From NCBI RefSeq assembly GCF_029835735.1, contig NZ_JAOEAL010000001.1, forward strand, positions 3,720,001 to 3,784,000: DNA of 64,000 nt, written 5' to 3'. Shown here one piece after another: positions 30,090-39,384 of the stretch (position 1 is the stretch's first letter; each line of letters opens with the position of its first letter). This stretch comes from Shewanella sp. GD04112 (GTDB taxonomy: Bacteria > Pseudomonadota > Gammaproteobacteria > Enterobacterales > Shewanellaceae). The position numbers and the translations under genes are program-made. A model generated the notes under the pieces. It made no database searches. It worked only from the letters and a program-made list of their open reading frames with translations, and was not told the DNA's origin.

Positions 30090-31358
30090 GTGAAACGTCT
30101 CTTTATCAGCTTATATTTACTGCTGAGCCTCAGTTTTCTAGGCATAGGCTGGACACTGGACAGCCTGTGGCAGAAAAATGTGGATGAAAATAATGCGTTA
30201 GACGCTCCTCTGGTTGCGTTAGCCCAGTTGCTAACCCAGCTACCAGAGGAGAATCGTAACGCCTATCTTGAGGCGCTGCCCAGCCATGATCAGTTGCCCC
30301 TCAATCTGCTCAGCCCAGATCAAATCGCGCTAGCCAAAGACCAACAGCTCACACCCAATCATGTGGTTACCACCACAACCAGCGAGGGCGAGCAATTCCA
30401 GTTTATTCAGGTAGGCGAGCAAGTGTTAATGGCGGGTCCCATCGAGATAGACCCTAGAGCCTCGCTGCGTAATCTGTTTACGTTGTTTTTCTATCTCTCG
30501 CTGGCGTTAGTTGCACTGATTTGGGTCGGCCCGCTGTCGCGGGATTTAAGCATTTTACGTAAGGCCACCAAGGATTTTGGCGAGGCCAAATGGGATACAC
30601 GCATTAGCCTCTCAAACCGCTCACAGGTTAAACCCTTAGCGAACACCTTTAATGAAATGGCGCGCCATATCAGTGCGTTAATCGAAAACCAAAAACATTT
30701 ATCCAATGCGGTTTCTCACGAGATCCGCACACCACTCGCGCGACTGAAATTCGCCCTCGCCTTAATGCCCATGTACTGCCAGCCCGATTCTGACGAACAA
30801 AAGCGTCAGGACTTTCTCAATGAGATGCAACTCGACATTAAGGAAATGGAAAACCTGCTGCAGGAACTGCTGACTTACGCCAGTCTAGAGGCTCAGCGCG
30901 AAGGCACACCTTTAGATGAATACGATCTGCTTAGCTTAGTAAACCAGAGCATCAAACGCTTAAGCAGCTTAAGTGATACCCCCATCCACTTACAGGCGGA
31001 GATGGCGACTCTACCTTTAGTCGGCGAACCCGCTCTGATTGAACGCGCCCTGCAAAACCTGCTGACCAACGCCCAGCGTTTTGCTCGCCAACAAATATTG
31101 ATTGAAGTCTGCCAAACCCCGCAAAGGGTGACTTTGAGCGTGAGCAATGATGGAGAGCCTATTCCCGAGGTGGATTTACCTATGGTGTTCGAGCCCTTTT
31201 ATCGCAGCCAATCGGTGCAAAATGGTAACAAGGGTCATGGCTTAGGTCTGGCGATTATCAAACGAATTATGCAGCGTCATCAGGGCGAAGTGAGCGTCAG
31301 CAGCAATCCCACTCAAACGCGTTTTACCTTAAGCTGGCCGAAGAAACGGGAAATTTAA
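30090..31358 (+). CDS. Sensor histidine kinase (RstB-like)
   Basis: This membrane kinase of about 422 residues pairs with the response regulator before it. It has an N-terminal helix (about 3-22), a periplasmic sensor, a second helix (about 130-155), HAMP, the H-box SHEIRTPL with His210, the N-box ALQNLLTNA, and G-boxes VSNDGEPIPE and GHGLGLAI. The long frame begins at a TTG inside the regulator gene (30069). The GTG at 30090, nine bases after the regulator stop, begins the kinase with a normal membrane helix, so I prefer it. Confidence 0.9.
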   Translation: MKRLFISLYLLLSLSFLGIGWTLDSLWQKNVDENNALDAPLVALAQLLTQLPEENRNAYLEALPSHDQLPLNLLSPDQIALAKDQQLTPNHVVTTTTSEGEQFQFIQVGEQVLMAGPIEIDPRASLRNLFTLFFYLSLALVALIWVGPLSRDLSILRKATKDFGEAKWDTRISLSNRSQVKPLANTFNEMARHISALIENQKHLSNAVSHEIRTPLARLKFALALMPMYCQPDSDEQKRQDFLNEMQLDIKEMENLLQELLTYASLEAQREGTPLDEYDLLSLVNQSIKRLSSLSDTPIHLQAEMATLPLVGEPALIERALQNLLTNAQRFARQQILIEVCQTPQRVTLSVSNDGEPIPEVDLPMVFEPFYRSQSVQNGNKGHGLGLAIIKRIMQRHQGEVSVSSNPTQTRFTLSWPKKREI

Positions 31359-31386
31359 CGCCTTTAATCATGCTCTTAAAATAAGC

Positions 31387-31695
31387 TTACTCCTCGAGGT
31401 CAAAATCCCCAAGGTCTAACTCAGCGGCGTCTTGCGGCTCAAAATCGAGTTGCGGGTTAAGCGCCGCCCTCTCCTGCTCAAGTGCCTGCTGACGGGCTTT
31501 ATATAAGGCCAACTGACGCCGACGTTTACGTTGATGGCATAAACGGATCACATCGTGCTTTTGGGCATCGGTAAAATGCAACCAATTGAATCGCTCCTCA
31601 CGATTACGCAGGCAACCTTTGCAATAGCCACGGGCATCGGTTTGACACACACCGATGCAGGGGCTAGGTATTTCGAAAAAGGCTAACTGTTCCAT
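31387..31695 (-). CDS. DUF1289 family cysteine-rich protein
   Basis: The 102-residue protein shows the full DUF1289 signature SPCIGVC with Cys13, Cys17, Cys25 and Cys28, then GYCKGCLRNREE, and WLHFTDAQK. The four cysteines suggest a metal or Fe-S site. The acidic C-terminal tail (EDLGDFDLEE-like) is lineage-specific. Function is unknown for the family; E. coli YdhL is a relative. It is convergent with the kinase gene. Confidence 0.88.
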   Translation of the reverse strand: MEQLAFFEIPSPCIGVCQTDARGYCKGCLRNREERFNWLHFTDAQKHDVIRLCHQRKRRRQLALYKARQQALEQERAALNPQLDFEPQDAAELDLGDFDLEE

Positions 31696-31852
31696 GATGT
31701 TGAGCGACTCTACCAGTTAAGCATCTAAAATACGTGACCTTAGATACACAAGTAAAACAATACAAAAATTAAACACTTTTCACTAAATTACTTGCAGTCT
31801 TACTGTTAATCAAGGCACATTGAACAGAGTTTGTACAACTTGGAGTGCCATC

Positions 31853-32389
31853 ATGGGATACAAAAATATCGCCAGTCTGTTTGTCGCCTTGGTCTTCGTC
31901 AGCGCCTGCAGCAGTAAGCCGAAAAATGATTACGATATCAATTACGACTTTAAGGCATTACAGAGCTTCACCCAGCTCGCTCCCCAGCCTAGCGACGACC
32001 CACTCAGCGCCCAGCGCATTCAAACCGAAATCACCCAACAATTAAGCCAAAAAGGCTTTACCGAAAATGCCTCATCCCCCGATTTTAAAGTCGCCTATGG
32101 CTTACTGACCCAAGACAAACCCAAAGACTCAGGCCTATCCATAGGCTTAGGCACGGGCAGTTTTGGCCGTTCTGGCGGCATTGGCGTAGGTACGAGCGTC
32201 GGCGTGCCGCTTGGCAGTGACACGGCAAAAATCCAAACTATTCAAATTGATATTATCGACACTAAAACCAATAAGCTGATTTGGCGCGGCGCTGATAGTT
32301 TCGATTTTGATGGAGGCGGCGATAAAAAAGCTCAAGACACAGCCAAAGCCGTTAGCCGGATTTTGGCGCAGTTTCCACCGCAGCCATAA
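31853..32389 (+). CDS. DUF4136 domain lipoprotein
   Basis: A 178-residue lipoprotein with lipobox VSAC (Cys19) and a DUF4136 domain starting at YDINYDFKALQSFTQLAP. A glycine-rich loop (GLSIGLGTGSFGRSGGIGVG) and the final IDIIDTKTNKLIWRGADSF are typical. The frame opens at 31820, but the ATG at 31853 has GGAG seven bases upstream and gives a normal lipoprotein signal peptide. Function unknown; cell-envelope location. Confidence 0.85.
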   Translation: MGYKNIASLFVALVFVSACSSKPKNDYDINYDFKALQSFTQLAPQPSDDPLSAQRIQTEITQQLSQKGFTENASSPDFKVAYGLLTQDKPKDSGLSIGLGTGSFGRSGGIGVGTSVGVPLGSDTAKIQTIQIDIIDTKTNKLIWRGADSFDFDGGGDKKAQDTAKAVSRILAQFPPQP

Positions 32390-32498
32390 GCCTGATTAAA
32401 ACGTCGCAGATTGATCTGATGGCGGTTAGCCCTTGATGGTTTAAACCTTAATGACTTTAACCATTAATGGCTTAAACCACTGTGGTTTATACAATAGC

Positions 32499-32533
32499 CA
32501 ATAAAAATGGGCGATGAACGCCCATTTTTATTG
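32499..32533. terminator. Bidirectional terminator between the DUF4136 gene and cysM
   Basis: A 15-bp perfect stem (left arm CAATAAAAATGGGCG) with a five-base loop lies between the convergent genes. Confidence 0.93.
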
Positions 32534-32567
32534 CCGAAGAAAAGACAAATTTCTATCTAGGTTAGGG

Positions 32568-33446
32568 TTAAGAAAATAACCCAGATGATAGATAACGGTC
32601 GCCCCTATCGCACACAATTGCGACCACAACGGCCCCCGGATTCAGCCTCGCAATCTCGAGCGCCGCAAACACAGCACCGCCGGAACTCACGCCAGCACAA
32701 ATACCTTCTTCACGGGCCAAGGTTCTTGCCATGGCTTTCGCGTCTTGCTCCTCAATGTCCATCACGGTATCGACACGGGCAGCATCAAAAATACCCGGTA
32801 GGTATTCCTGCGGCCAGCGGCGGATCCCCGGAATCGAACTGCCATCGGCGGGTTGTAGCCCGACAATGGTGACATCGGGATTGCGGCTCTTTAAGTATTT
32901 CGACACACCCATAATAGTGCCAGTGGTACCCATGCTAGAGACAAAATGAGTGATCATACCTTGGCTTTGCTGCCAAATTTCGGGACCAGTGGTCTGGAAA
33001 TGGGCGTTGGCGTTATCTTGATTATTGAACTGATCCAGCACCTTGCCTTTGCCTTGTGCCTGAAGATCTAAGGCTAAATCGCGCGCGGCTTCCATATTGT
33101 CCACCAACAGCAACTCGGCGCCATAGGCCTGCATGGCATCCTTACGCTCCTGGGTCGAATTCGACGGCATAATCAGGATCATCTTGTAGCCTTTAATCGC
33201 CGCAGCCATGGCTAGGGCGATGCCTGTATTGCCACTGGTAGCTTCAATCAGGGTATCCCCGGGGGCAATCTCTTGGCGAAGCTCCGCCTGAATAATCATA
33301 TTCAGCGCCGCACGATCCTTTACCGAGCCAGCAGGGTTATTCCCCTCCAGCTTTAACAATACCGTTGAGCTACCACAATCAAGCCGCTGCAAACGCACCA
33401 GCGGAGTTTGCCCAATACAGGCTTCAATAGTCGGAAAGTCAGACAC
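32568..33446 (-). CDS. cysM: Cysteine synthase B (O-acetylserine sulfhydrylase)
   Basis: CysM uses PLP to make cysteine from O-acetylserine and sulfide, and in enterics S-sulfocysteine from thiosulfate. The 292-residue length fits CysM rather than CysK. The PLP lysine lies in NPAGSVKDR (about residue 43) and the phosphate/substrate loop is EATSGNTGIALAMAAA. It is divergent from cysPTWA, whose product supplies sulfate and thiosulfate; thiosulfate use by CysM fits the neighbours. Confidence 0.95.
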   Translation of the reverse strand: MSDFPTIEACIGQTPLVRLQRLDCGSSTVLLKLEGNNPAGSVKDRAALNMIIQAELRQEIAPGDTLIEATSGNTGIALAMAAAIKGYKMILIMPSNSTQERKDAMQAYGAELLLVDNMEAARDLALDLQAQGKGKVLDQFNNQDNANAHFQTTGPEIWQQSQGMITHFVSSMGTTGTIMGVSKYLKSRNPDVTIVGLQPADGSSIPGIRRWPQEYLPGIFDAARVDTVMDIEEQDAKAMARTLAREEGICAGVSSGGAVFAALEIARLNPGAVVVAIVCDRGDRYLSSGLFS

Positions 33447-33654
33447 TCGGTTATCCTTTATTTGATAAAAGCGACTCAGTATTCGAGTATTTTAAGATGC
33501 TTGGACGCAACAAACACGTGAATATCACCAACGGCATACAATTAATCGCTCATAGTTATTCAAAAAAGTTCTATTTATGTGGCTTTTTATAAATAAAATC
33601 TTCTATTACTCTATTCCTATACACTGACACAGTTGCCAGATTAAGGAGTACAAA

Positions 33655-34662
33655 ATGCCAGTAAAATTCACTAAAGCCCTGCTGGGAACCCTATTACTGG
33701 GAACCTCCCTCAATGTGGCAGCCGCCGATCAGACACTATTAAATTCCTCATACGATATCGCGCGGGAATTATTTAATGCCTATAACCCTGTTTTTGCTAA
33801 ACATTGGCAAGAACAAACCGGCAAGACCGTTGAAATCAAGCAATCCCATGCGGGTTCTTCCGCTCAGGCTCGCTCGATTCTGCAGGGCTTACCCGCCGAT
33901 GTGGTGACCTTTAACCAAGTCACCGATGTGCAAATTCTGCATGACCGCGGCAAGTTAATCCCAGAAAACTGGCAACAACTGCTGCCGAATGCCAGCTCAC
34001 CTTACTACTCTACCATCGCGTTTTTGGTGCGTAAGGGCAATCCAAAGCAAATCAGCGACTGGAATGATTTAGCTAAAGATGACGTTAAGCTGGTGTTCCC
34101 GAACCCAAAAACCTCGGGTAATGCGCGCTACACCTACTTAGCAGCCTTAGGTTATGCCCAGAAAAACTTTGGCAAAGATAATCAAGCCTCATTAGATGAG
34201 TTCTTGAAGAAGTTCCTCGGTAACGTTGCTGTATTCGATACAGGCGGCCGTGGTGCAACCACGTCGTTTGTTGAGCGTGGCATCGGCGATGTGCTGATCA
34301 CCTTCGAATCTGAAGTGAACAATATCCGTCAGCAATATGGTGCCGATGATTACCAAGTTGTCGTGCCTAAAACCTCGATTCTTGCGGAATTCCCCGTTGC
34401 CGTCGTTGAGAAAAACGCAAAGCGTAACGGCACACAAGAACTCGCGACCGAGTATTTAAACTATCTTTACAGCGAAGAAGCACAACGTTTATTAGCCGGA
34501 TTTAACTACCGCGTTCACAACGAGAAGGTTGTTGCCGAATTTACCAAACAGTTCCCAGCGGTTGAGTTAATGACCGTTGAGCAAATCATAGGTAACTGGG
34601 ACAACGCCATGAAGACCCAATTTGCCAATGGCGCCAAACTGGATCAGTTATTAAAACGTTGA
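33655..34662 (+). CDS. cysP: Thiosulfate/sulfate-binding periplasmic protein
   Basis: CysP captures thiosulfate and sulfate in the periplasm and delivers it to CysTWA. The 335-residue precursor has a signal peptide (about 1-24, ending VAAA). The mature part contains the sulfate-binding signatures QSHAGSSAQA and VTFNQVTDVQILHDRGKL, the latter matching CysP rather than Sbp, and NPKTSGNARYTYLAA. It is the first gene of the importer operon; a hairpin separates it from cysT. AAGGAGTAC precedes the ATG. Confidence 0.93.
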   Translation: MPVKFTKALLGTLLLGTSLNVAAADQTLLNSSYDIARELFNAYNPVFAKHWQEQTGKTVEIKQSHAGSSAQARSILQGLPADVVTFNQVTDVQILHDRGKLIPENWQQLLPNASSPYYSTIAFLVRKGNPKQISDWNDLAKDDVKLVFPNPKTSGNARYTYLAALGYAQKNFGKDNQASLDEFLKKFLGNVAVFDTGGRGATTSFVERGIGDVLITFESEVNNIRQQYGADDYQVVVPKTSILAEFPVAVVEKNAKRNGTQELATEYLNYLYSEEAQRLLAGFNYRVHNEKVVAEFTKQFPAVELMTVEQIIGNWDNAMKTQFANGAKLDQLLKR

Positions 34663-34692
34663 TCATCCGCTTGGGTACCTAAGTCACCAAAT

Positions 34693-34724
34693 CCACAACC
34701 CGGGCAATGTCCCGGGTTTTGTGG
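34693..34724 (+). terminator. Intra-operon hairpin between cysP and cysT
   Basis: A strong G/C stem (AACCCGGG / CCCGGGTT, loop CAATGT) extended by CCACA/TGTGG with mismatches lies 30 bases after cysP. It may terminate most transcripts so that the binding protein is made in excess, a common arrangement in ABC importers. Confidence 0.7.
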
Positions 34725-34845
34725 TTATATCGCGGCAACGGACAAGGTCGCTATCACAAGTTGTCTTTATCGCGATTGAGCAATAACGTGCTAATGGCAT
34801 AATAATATTGGATTAACTCCATTAACCTTATCGGGTGGTTATTCA

Positions 34846-35691
34846 GTGATATTTAATAATGGGCGCTTACGCCACAAGCGGGTTTTGCCGGGGTTTAGTA
34901 TCAGCCTAGGTGTGTCTTTGCTGTTTGTCAGCTTGATCCTCCTGCTCCCCACCACAGGCCTGATTATGCAAACCAGCCAGATGAGCTGGGCCGAGTATTG
35001 GGGCGTGATTGCCGATCCCCGCGTGCTGGCAAGTTATAAAGTCACTATTTTATCTGCACTGGCCGCCTCCCTGTTTAACTGTCTTTTTGGCCTGTTACTC
35101 GCCTGGGTATTGGTGCGTTACGAGTTTCCGGGTAAGCGCATCCTCGATGCCTTAGTCGATTTACCCTTTGCCTTACCCACAGCCGTTGCGGGTATCACCT
35201 TAGCGACCCTGTACGCCGAGAACGGCCAGATTGGTAGCCTGTTGGCCGAAATCGGGATCAAAGTGGCCTACACGCCATTGGGGATTGTGGTTGCGATGAT
35301 CTTCACCAGCATTCCCTTCGTGGTGCGAACCGTTCAGCCCGTATTGGAAGAGTTATCCCACGATGAAGAAGAAGCCGGCATGACCTTAGGCGCAACCGAT
35401 GGCGCCGTGTTTTGGCGGGTGATTTTACCTTCCCTCTGGCCAGCCTTAGTGGTCGGTACAGCACTGTCTTTTACCCGCAGTCTGGGTGAGTTTGGTGCGG
35501 TGATCTTTATCGCAGGTAATATGCCCTACATCAGTGAAATCACCTCCCTGATGATTTTCGTTCGTCTACAGGAATTTGATTTTGCCGGCGCCAGCGCCAT
35601 TGCCTCCGTCGTGCTGCTGACCTCGCTGTTGCTGCTACTGCTGATTAACCTGTGGCAGGCGCGTTATTTACGCCGCATTCACGGCCGATAA
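34846..35691 (+). CDS. cysT: Sulfate/thiosulfate ABC transporter permease CysT
   Basis: The 281-residue inner-membrane permease has six helices and the EAA loop EEAGMTLGATDGAVFWRVILP, which docks to CysA. The start is GTG at 34846 with GGGTGG upstream. It follows cysP after a hairpin and precedes cysW by nine bases. Confidence 0.93.
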   Translation: MIFNNGRLRHKRVLPGFSISLGVSLLFVSLILLLPTTGLIMQTSQMSWAEYWGVIADPRVLASYKVTILSALAASLFNCLFGLLLAWVLVRYEFPGKRILDALVDLPFALPTAVAGITLATLYAENGQIGSLLAEIGIKVAYTPLGIVVAMIFTSIPFVVRTVQPVLEELSHDEEEAGMTLGATDGAVFWRVILPSLWPALVVGTALSFTRSLGEFGAVIFIAGNMPYISEITSLMIFVRLQEFDFAGASAIASVVLLTSLLLLLLINLWQARYLRRIHGR

Positions 35692-35700
35692 GGAGCCACC

Positions 35701-36570
35701 ATGAACTCATTTAAACCTTTAAGAGTCGGTGAAGCGCCCCTCATCAAATGGAGCCTAATCACCCTAGCCGTGTTCTTGGCAATGGTGTTGTTGCTACTGC
35801 CCTTAGTCAGTATTTTCCAGCAGGCCTTCGTCGGTGGTTGGGAGCGTTATATCGAGCATCTCAGTCAACCCGACTCACTCCACGCCATCGGGTTGACCCT
35901 TATGGTCGCGGCGCTGACCGTGCCGATTAACTTAGTGTTTGGGGTACTGCTCGCCTGGAGCGTAACGCGCTTTGAGTTTCCCGGGCGTAAGTTACTCATC
36001 ACCTTGATTGATATTCCCTTTGCCGTATCGCCGGTGGTCGCAGGCTTGCTCTATCTGCTGCTTTACGGCAACAGTGGCTGGCTCGGCGCTTGGCTGTTTG
36101 AGCACGATTTACAGATCATGTTTGCCTGGCCGGGGATTCTGTTAGTCACCATTTTCGTGACCTGTCCCTTTGTTGCCCGAGAATTAATCCCATTGATGCA
36201 GCAACAGGGCGCATCGGAGGAGGAAGCCGCGGTTATTCTTGGCGCTTCATGGTGGCAACTGTTTCGCCGCGTGACTCTGCCCAATATCAAGTGGGCGCTG
36301 ATTTATGGGGTGATCCTCACCAATGCCAGAGCCGTGGGCGAGTTTGGTGCCGTTGCCGTAGTATCAGGCAATATTCGCGGTGAAACCAACACCTTACCTT
36401 TGCATGTGCAATTACTTTACGAAGATTATCAGGCCGAAGCCGCCTTCGCGAGCGCATCACTGCTTGCCTTGATCGCCCTATGTACCTTACTGCTAAAAGC
36501 CTTAGTAGAGTGGCGCCAACAACGCAGCTTATCCGCCAATGACAACCAAGAGCAGAGCCAATCATTATGA
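35701..36570 (+). CDS. cysW: Sulfate/thiosulfate ABC transporter permease CysW
   Basis: The 289-residue second permease of the importer has six helices and an EAA loop EEAAVILGASWWQLFRRVTLP. AAGGAG lies just before the ATG. Its stop overlaps the cysA start (ATGA), so the two are translationally coupled. Confidence 0.94.
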   Translation: MNSFKPLRVGEAPLIKWSLITLAVFLAMVLLLLPLVSIFQQAFVGGWERYIEHLSQPDSLHAIGLTLMVAALTVPINLVFGVLLAWSVTRFEFPGRKLLITLIDIPFAVSPVVAGLLYLLLYGNSGWLGAWLFEHDLQIMFAWPGILLVTIFVTCPFVARELIPLMQQQGASEEEAAVILGASWWQLFRRVTLPNIKWALIYGVILTNARAVGEFGAVAVVSGNIRGETNTLPLHVQLLYEDYQAEAAFASASLLALIALCTLLLKALVEWRQQRSLSANDNQEQSQSL

Positions 36571-37697
36571 GTATTCGTTTAACTAATATTTCCAAAAAAT
36601 TTGGCCAATTTCAGGCGCTCTCGCCGCTCAATCTGGATATTCAAGAAGGTGAGATGATAGGTCTTCTCGGCCCTTCTGGCTCGGGTAAAACCACCCTATT
36701 GCGGATTATTGCCGGCCTTGAGGGCGCAGATAGCGGTCAAATCCATTTCGGCAATCGCGATGTGACCCAAGTGCATGTGCGTGACCGCAGAGTCGGGTTT
36801 GTGTTTCAAAACTACGCCCTATTCCGCCATATGACAGTCGCCGACAACGTCGCCTTTGGGCTCGAAGTCATTCCGAAAAAACAGCGCCCGTCGAAGGCCG
36901 AAATCCAAAAGCGCGTCAGCCATTTACTCGAAATGGTGCAACTTGGCCACCTAGCGCAGCGCTACCCTGAGCAGCTCTCGGGCGGACAAAAACAGCGTAT
37001 CGCCTTGGCACGCGCCTTAGCGACTCAGCCCGAAGTACTGTTGCTCGATGAGCCCTTTGGCGCCCTCGATGCCAAGGTGCGTAAAGAACTGCGCCGCTGG
37101 TTGCGCAGTCTTCACGATGAGCTGAAATTCACGAGCGTGTTTGTGACCCACGATCAGGACGAAGCCTTAGAGCTTTCCGATAGAGTGGTGGTGATGAGCA
37201 ACGGCAATATCGAGCAGGTCAATACTCCGATTGAGTTGTACGCCCAGCCCAATAGCCGCTTTGTGTTTGATTTTTTAGGTAACGTCAATCGGTTTGAAGC
37301 GAGCTGGCAACAAAATCGTTGGACTAATGGTGATGCCTTCTTAGTGCCGCCAGAGCAAGCGCCACTGCAACAACACGGCGCGCTCTATGTGCGTAGCCAT
37401 GAGCTGGCACTGGCGGATAAGCCCAACAGCCAAGCCCATATTCCCTTTACCATAGTGGCAATTACACCGGTTGGCGCAGAAGTGCGAGTCGAACTGGCGC
37501 CTATCGGCTGGCAGAGTGAAGAACTGTGGGAAGCCACCTTTACCCACCATCATCTGCAAGAATTAGGACTGCAAAAAGGCAGTGTGGTCTACGCCACCCC
37601 AAGAACGGCTTATTTCTTTGGTGAACAAGGTGATGGCTCGCCTGTGCGCCAAAGCTGGCCCTTCCTTCCGCCGGGCAGCTTGGCCTTCGATATTTAA
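36567..37697 (+). CDS. cysA: Sulfate/thiosulfate ABC transporter ATPase CysA
   Basis: CysA powers sulfate/thiosulfate import. The 376-residue protein has Walker A GPSGSGKTT (residues 35-43), signature LSGGQKQR, Walker B LLLDEPFGALD and the H-loop VTHD, then a C-terminal regulatory TOBE-like domain from about residue 235. A terminator follows, closing the cysPTWA operon. Confidence 0.96.
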   Translation: MSIRLTNISKKFGQFQALSPLNLDIQEGEMIGLLGPSGSGKTTLLRIIAGLEGADSGQIHFGNRDVTQVHVRDRRVGFVFQNYALFRHMTVADNVAFGLEVIPKKQRPSKAEIQKRVSHLLEMVQLGHLAQRYPEQLSGGQKQRIALARALATQPEVLLLDEPFGALDAKVRKELRRWLRSLHDELKFTSVFVTHDQDEALELSDRVVVMSNGNIEQVNTPIELYAQPNSRFVFDFLGNVNRFEASWQQNRWTNGDAFLVPPEQAPLQQHGALYVRSHELALADKPNSQAHIPFTIVAITPVGAEVRVELAPIGWQSEELWEATFTHHHLQELGLQKGSVVYATPRTAYFFGEQGDGSPVRQSWPFLPPGSLAFDI

Positions 37698-37728
37698 TCG
37701 CAGCCAGTATTCATCTGCTGCACATAAC

Positions 37729-37762
37729 AAAAAAGCGCTGACAAAATTGTCAGCGCTTTTTT
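37729..37762. terminator. Terminator after cysA
   Basis: A 16-bp perfect stem (AAAAAAGCGCTGACAA and complement, loop AA) with long A- and T-runs on either side; it can also serve the convergent HlyD-family gene. Confidence 0.95.
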
Positions 37763-37820
37763 TATTCACTCTTGGCAGCTTAACACCAGCTCCGAGCGAA
37801 GTCGTTAGCGTAAAACTCCA

Positions 37821-38966
37821 CTAGTGCCCATCGAAGAACAGATAGTTTAGCCAGCCCTGCATCCGCAGCAGCACTTTGCGCATCACGGCCACATGATGGA
37901 AATGTTCAGTGTACACAGCCACTTGTCCCGCAACGCCCGCCGGGAATTGGCGGCGTATCGCATCATCTTCAATATCGATTAATACGATAACTCGGCCACT
38001 TTGGAACAACTGATTAGACGATTGCAGCGTGCCATTCATCTGGATCTCGCCTTCGGCCATCGCGGGGAGTACCTTAGCGACTTTGCCCTTAAACACTTGC
38101 CCGGGCGCCGCATCTAATACCACTTCCGCCTCATCCCCTTCCTGTAATCGCAGCAGGGAGTTTTGCCAGAATGCGCCAGCAAAATAACGCTGCTCCTCGG
38201 GGATAAAACTCATCACCGGCCGTAAAGGCAAAGGCACCGCCATTGCACCTGGGCGCAGCGCCATTTGAGTCACAATACCATCGGCTGGTGCCCGCACGAC
38301 GGTTTGCTCGAGATTATAGAGCGCGCTTTCAAGATCCCCCTGAAGCCCAGCGACCTTAGAATTTACCCCATCCACATTGGACTCATAGGCAAGACGTGCG
38401 CGTAACTCTTCGGCCTGCGCAGCCGTTAATTGAGCCTCAGAGGCTAAAAACAGTTGGCGGCGATTATCTAATTCCAGCGCAGTGAAGGGAGAATTTGCCC
38501 CGCCTTTACGATGGCCTTGCTCATAACGGTCATAGGCCGATTTATTGCGCTCCCTGTCGGCAGCCACTCTGGCCACATTCGCCTTGGCAGCTTCCCAAGC
38601 CGCTGCAAGTTGTGGCACCTCCTGCTCCGCCGCTAACAGTGCAGCTCTTTTGCGTTTTACCACGGCCTCAAAGGGAACAGGGTCGATTCGAAACAGCACA
38701 TCCCCTTGTTTCATCGGCGTATTTGGCTTAGCTTCCACCGAGATCACTAAACCTTTTACCGCAGGTGTAATCGGGATAGTGACATAGTATTCCCGCGCGA
38801 AACGAGAATAGGGATGGTTGTAGTTCATGATAAGTAGCAGCGCCCCAATCAACACTACGCCTCCTAATACGGCGGTCGGCACTGTCCATTTATTCATTGG
38901 GATCTTAAACACTTTAAAAATCACAATGCAGATCGAGGCGTAGGTTAATATCAGTAGTAAATCCAT
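37821..38966 (-). CDS. HlyD-family membrane fusion protein (YibH/YiaV-like)
   Basis: The 381-residue protein has an N-terminal membrane helix pair (about 1-48), a split biotinyl-lipoyl domain (GLVISVEAKPNTPMKQGDVLF and APADGIVTQMALRPG), a long coiled coil (about 95-190), and a beta-barrel region. This is the periplasmic adaptor architecture. With the DUF3302 partner it matches the E. coli pairs yibH-yibI and yiaV-yiaW, whose function is poorly known; they may work with an exporter encoded elsewhere. The upstream gene stops one base before its start. Confidence 0.88.
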   Translation of the reverse strand: MDLLLILTYASICIVIFKVFKIPMNKWTVPTAVLGGVVLIGALLLIMNYNHPYSRFAREYYVTIPITPAVKGLVISVEAKPNTPMKQGDVLFRIDPVPFEAVVKRKRAALLAAEQEVPQLAAAWEAAKANVARVAADRERNKSAYDRYEQGHRKGGANSPFTALELDNRRQLFLASEAQLTAAQAEELRARLAYESNVDGVNSKVAGLQGDLESALYNLEQTVVRAPADGIVTQMALRPGAMAVPLPLRPVMSFIPEEQRYFAGAFWQNSLLRLQEGDEAEVVLDAAPGQVFKGKVAKVLPAMAEGEIQMNGTLQSSNQLFQSGRVIVLIDIEDDAIRRQFPAGVAGQVAVYTEHFHHVAVMRKVLLRMQGWLNYLFFDGH

Positions 38967-38967
38967 G

Positions 38968-39384
38968 TTACACCTCGGCTTTTGGGCTAGTTTCGGTCAC
39001 ACTGGCTTCTGTGGGTATAGCCTCGGATTGCTTCACCACCGCAGGTTTGGCTGTCGATTCCAGTTGTTCAAGCTTTGCCTGCAAGGCCAATACCGTTTCC
39101 CTTAGCGCTTTAACATCATCCTCCAATGCCTGCTCGCGCTTCATCACGGTATTAAAGCCCCACCCCCGGTCCTCTCGATACAAGGTCGCCCAAATCCACA
39201 GAAACGGCCAAAGGGCATGCAAGGTAAATAAACTGACCCAGCCCGCGATATGCAATGCATCCTGCTGGGGATGATTGCGCTTTTTCGCGATTTCATAGGG
39301 GATGTCGTGAATGGCAATCACGCCATAAAAGATCACCACTATGACAAAAAACAAAATGCCTAAGGCAAAATAATCCAAAAACAT
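38968..39384 (-). CDS. DUF3302 inner-membrane protein (YibI/YiaW-like)
   Basis: The 138-residue protein has two membrane helices (about residues 7-24 and 46-68) with the conserved IHDIPYEIAKKRNHPQQDA between them, then a coiled-coil tail of Lys/Glu/Ala. The frame can start at a TTG two residues earlier, but the ATG at 39384 has GGGAG six bases upstream. It is the first gene of a two-gene operon with the HlyD-family adaptor; DUF3302 proteins co-occur with such adaptors. Confidence 0.86.
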   Translation of the reverse strand: MFLDYFALGILFFVIVVIFYGVIAIHDIPYEIAKKRNHPQQDALHIAGWVSLFTLHALWPFLWIWATLYREDRGWGFNTVMKREQALEDDVKALRETVLALQAKLEQLESTAKPAVVKQSEAIPTEASVTETSPKAEV

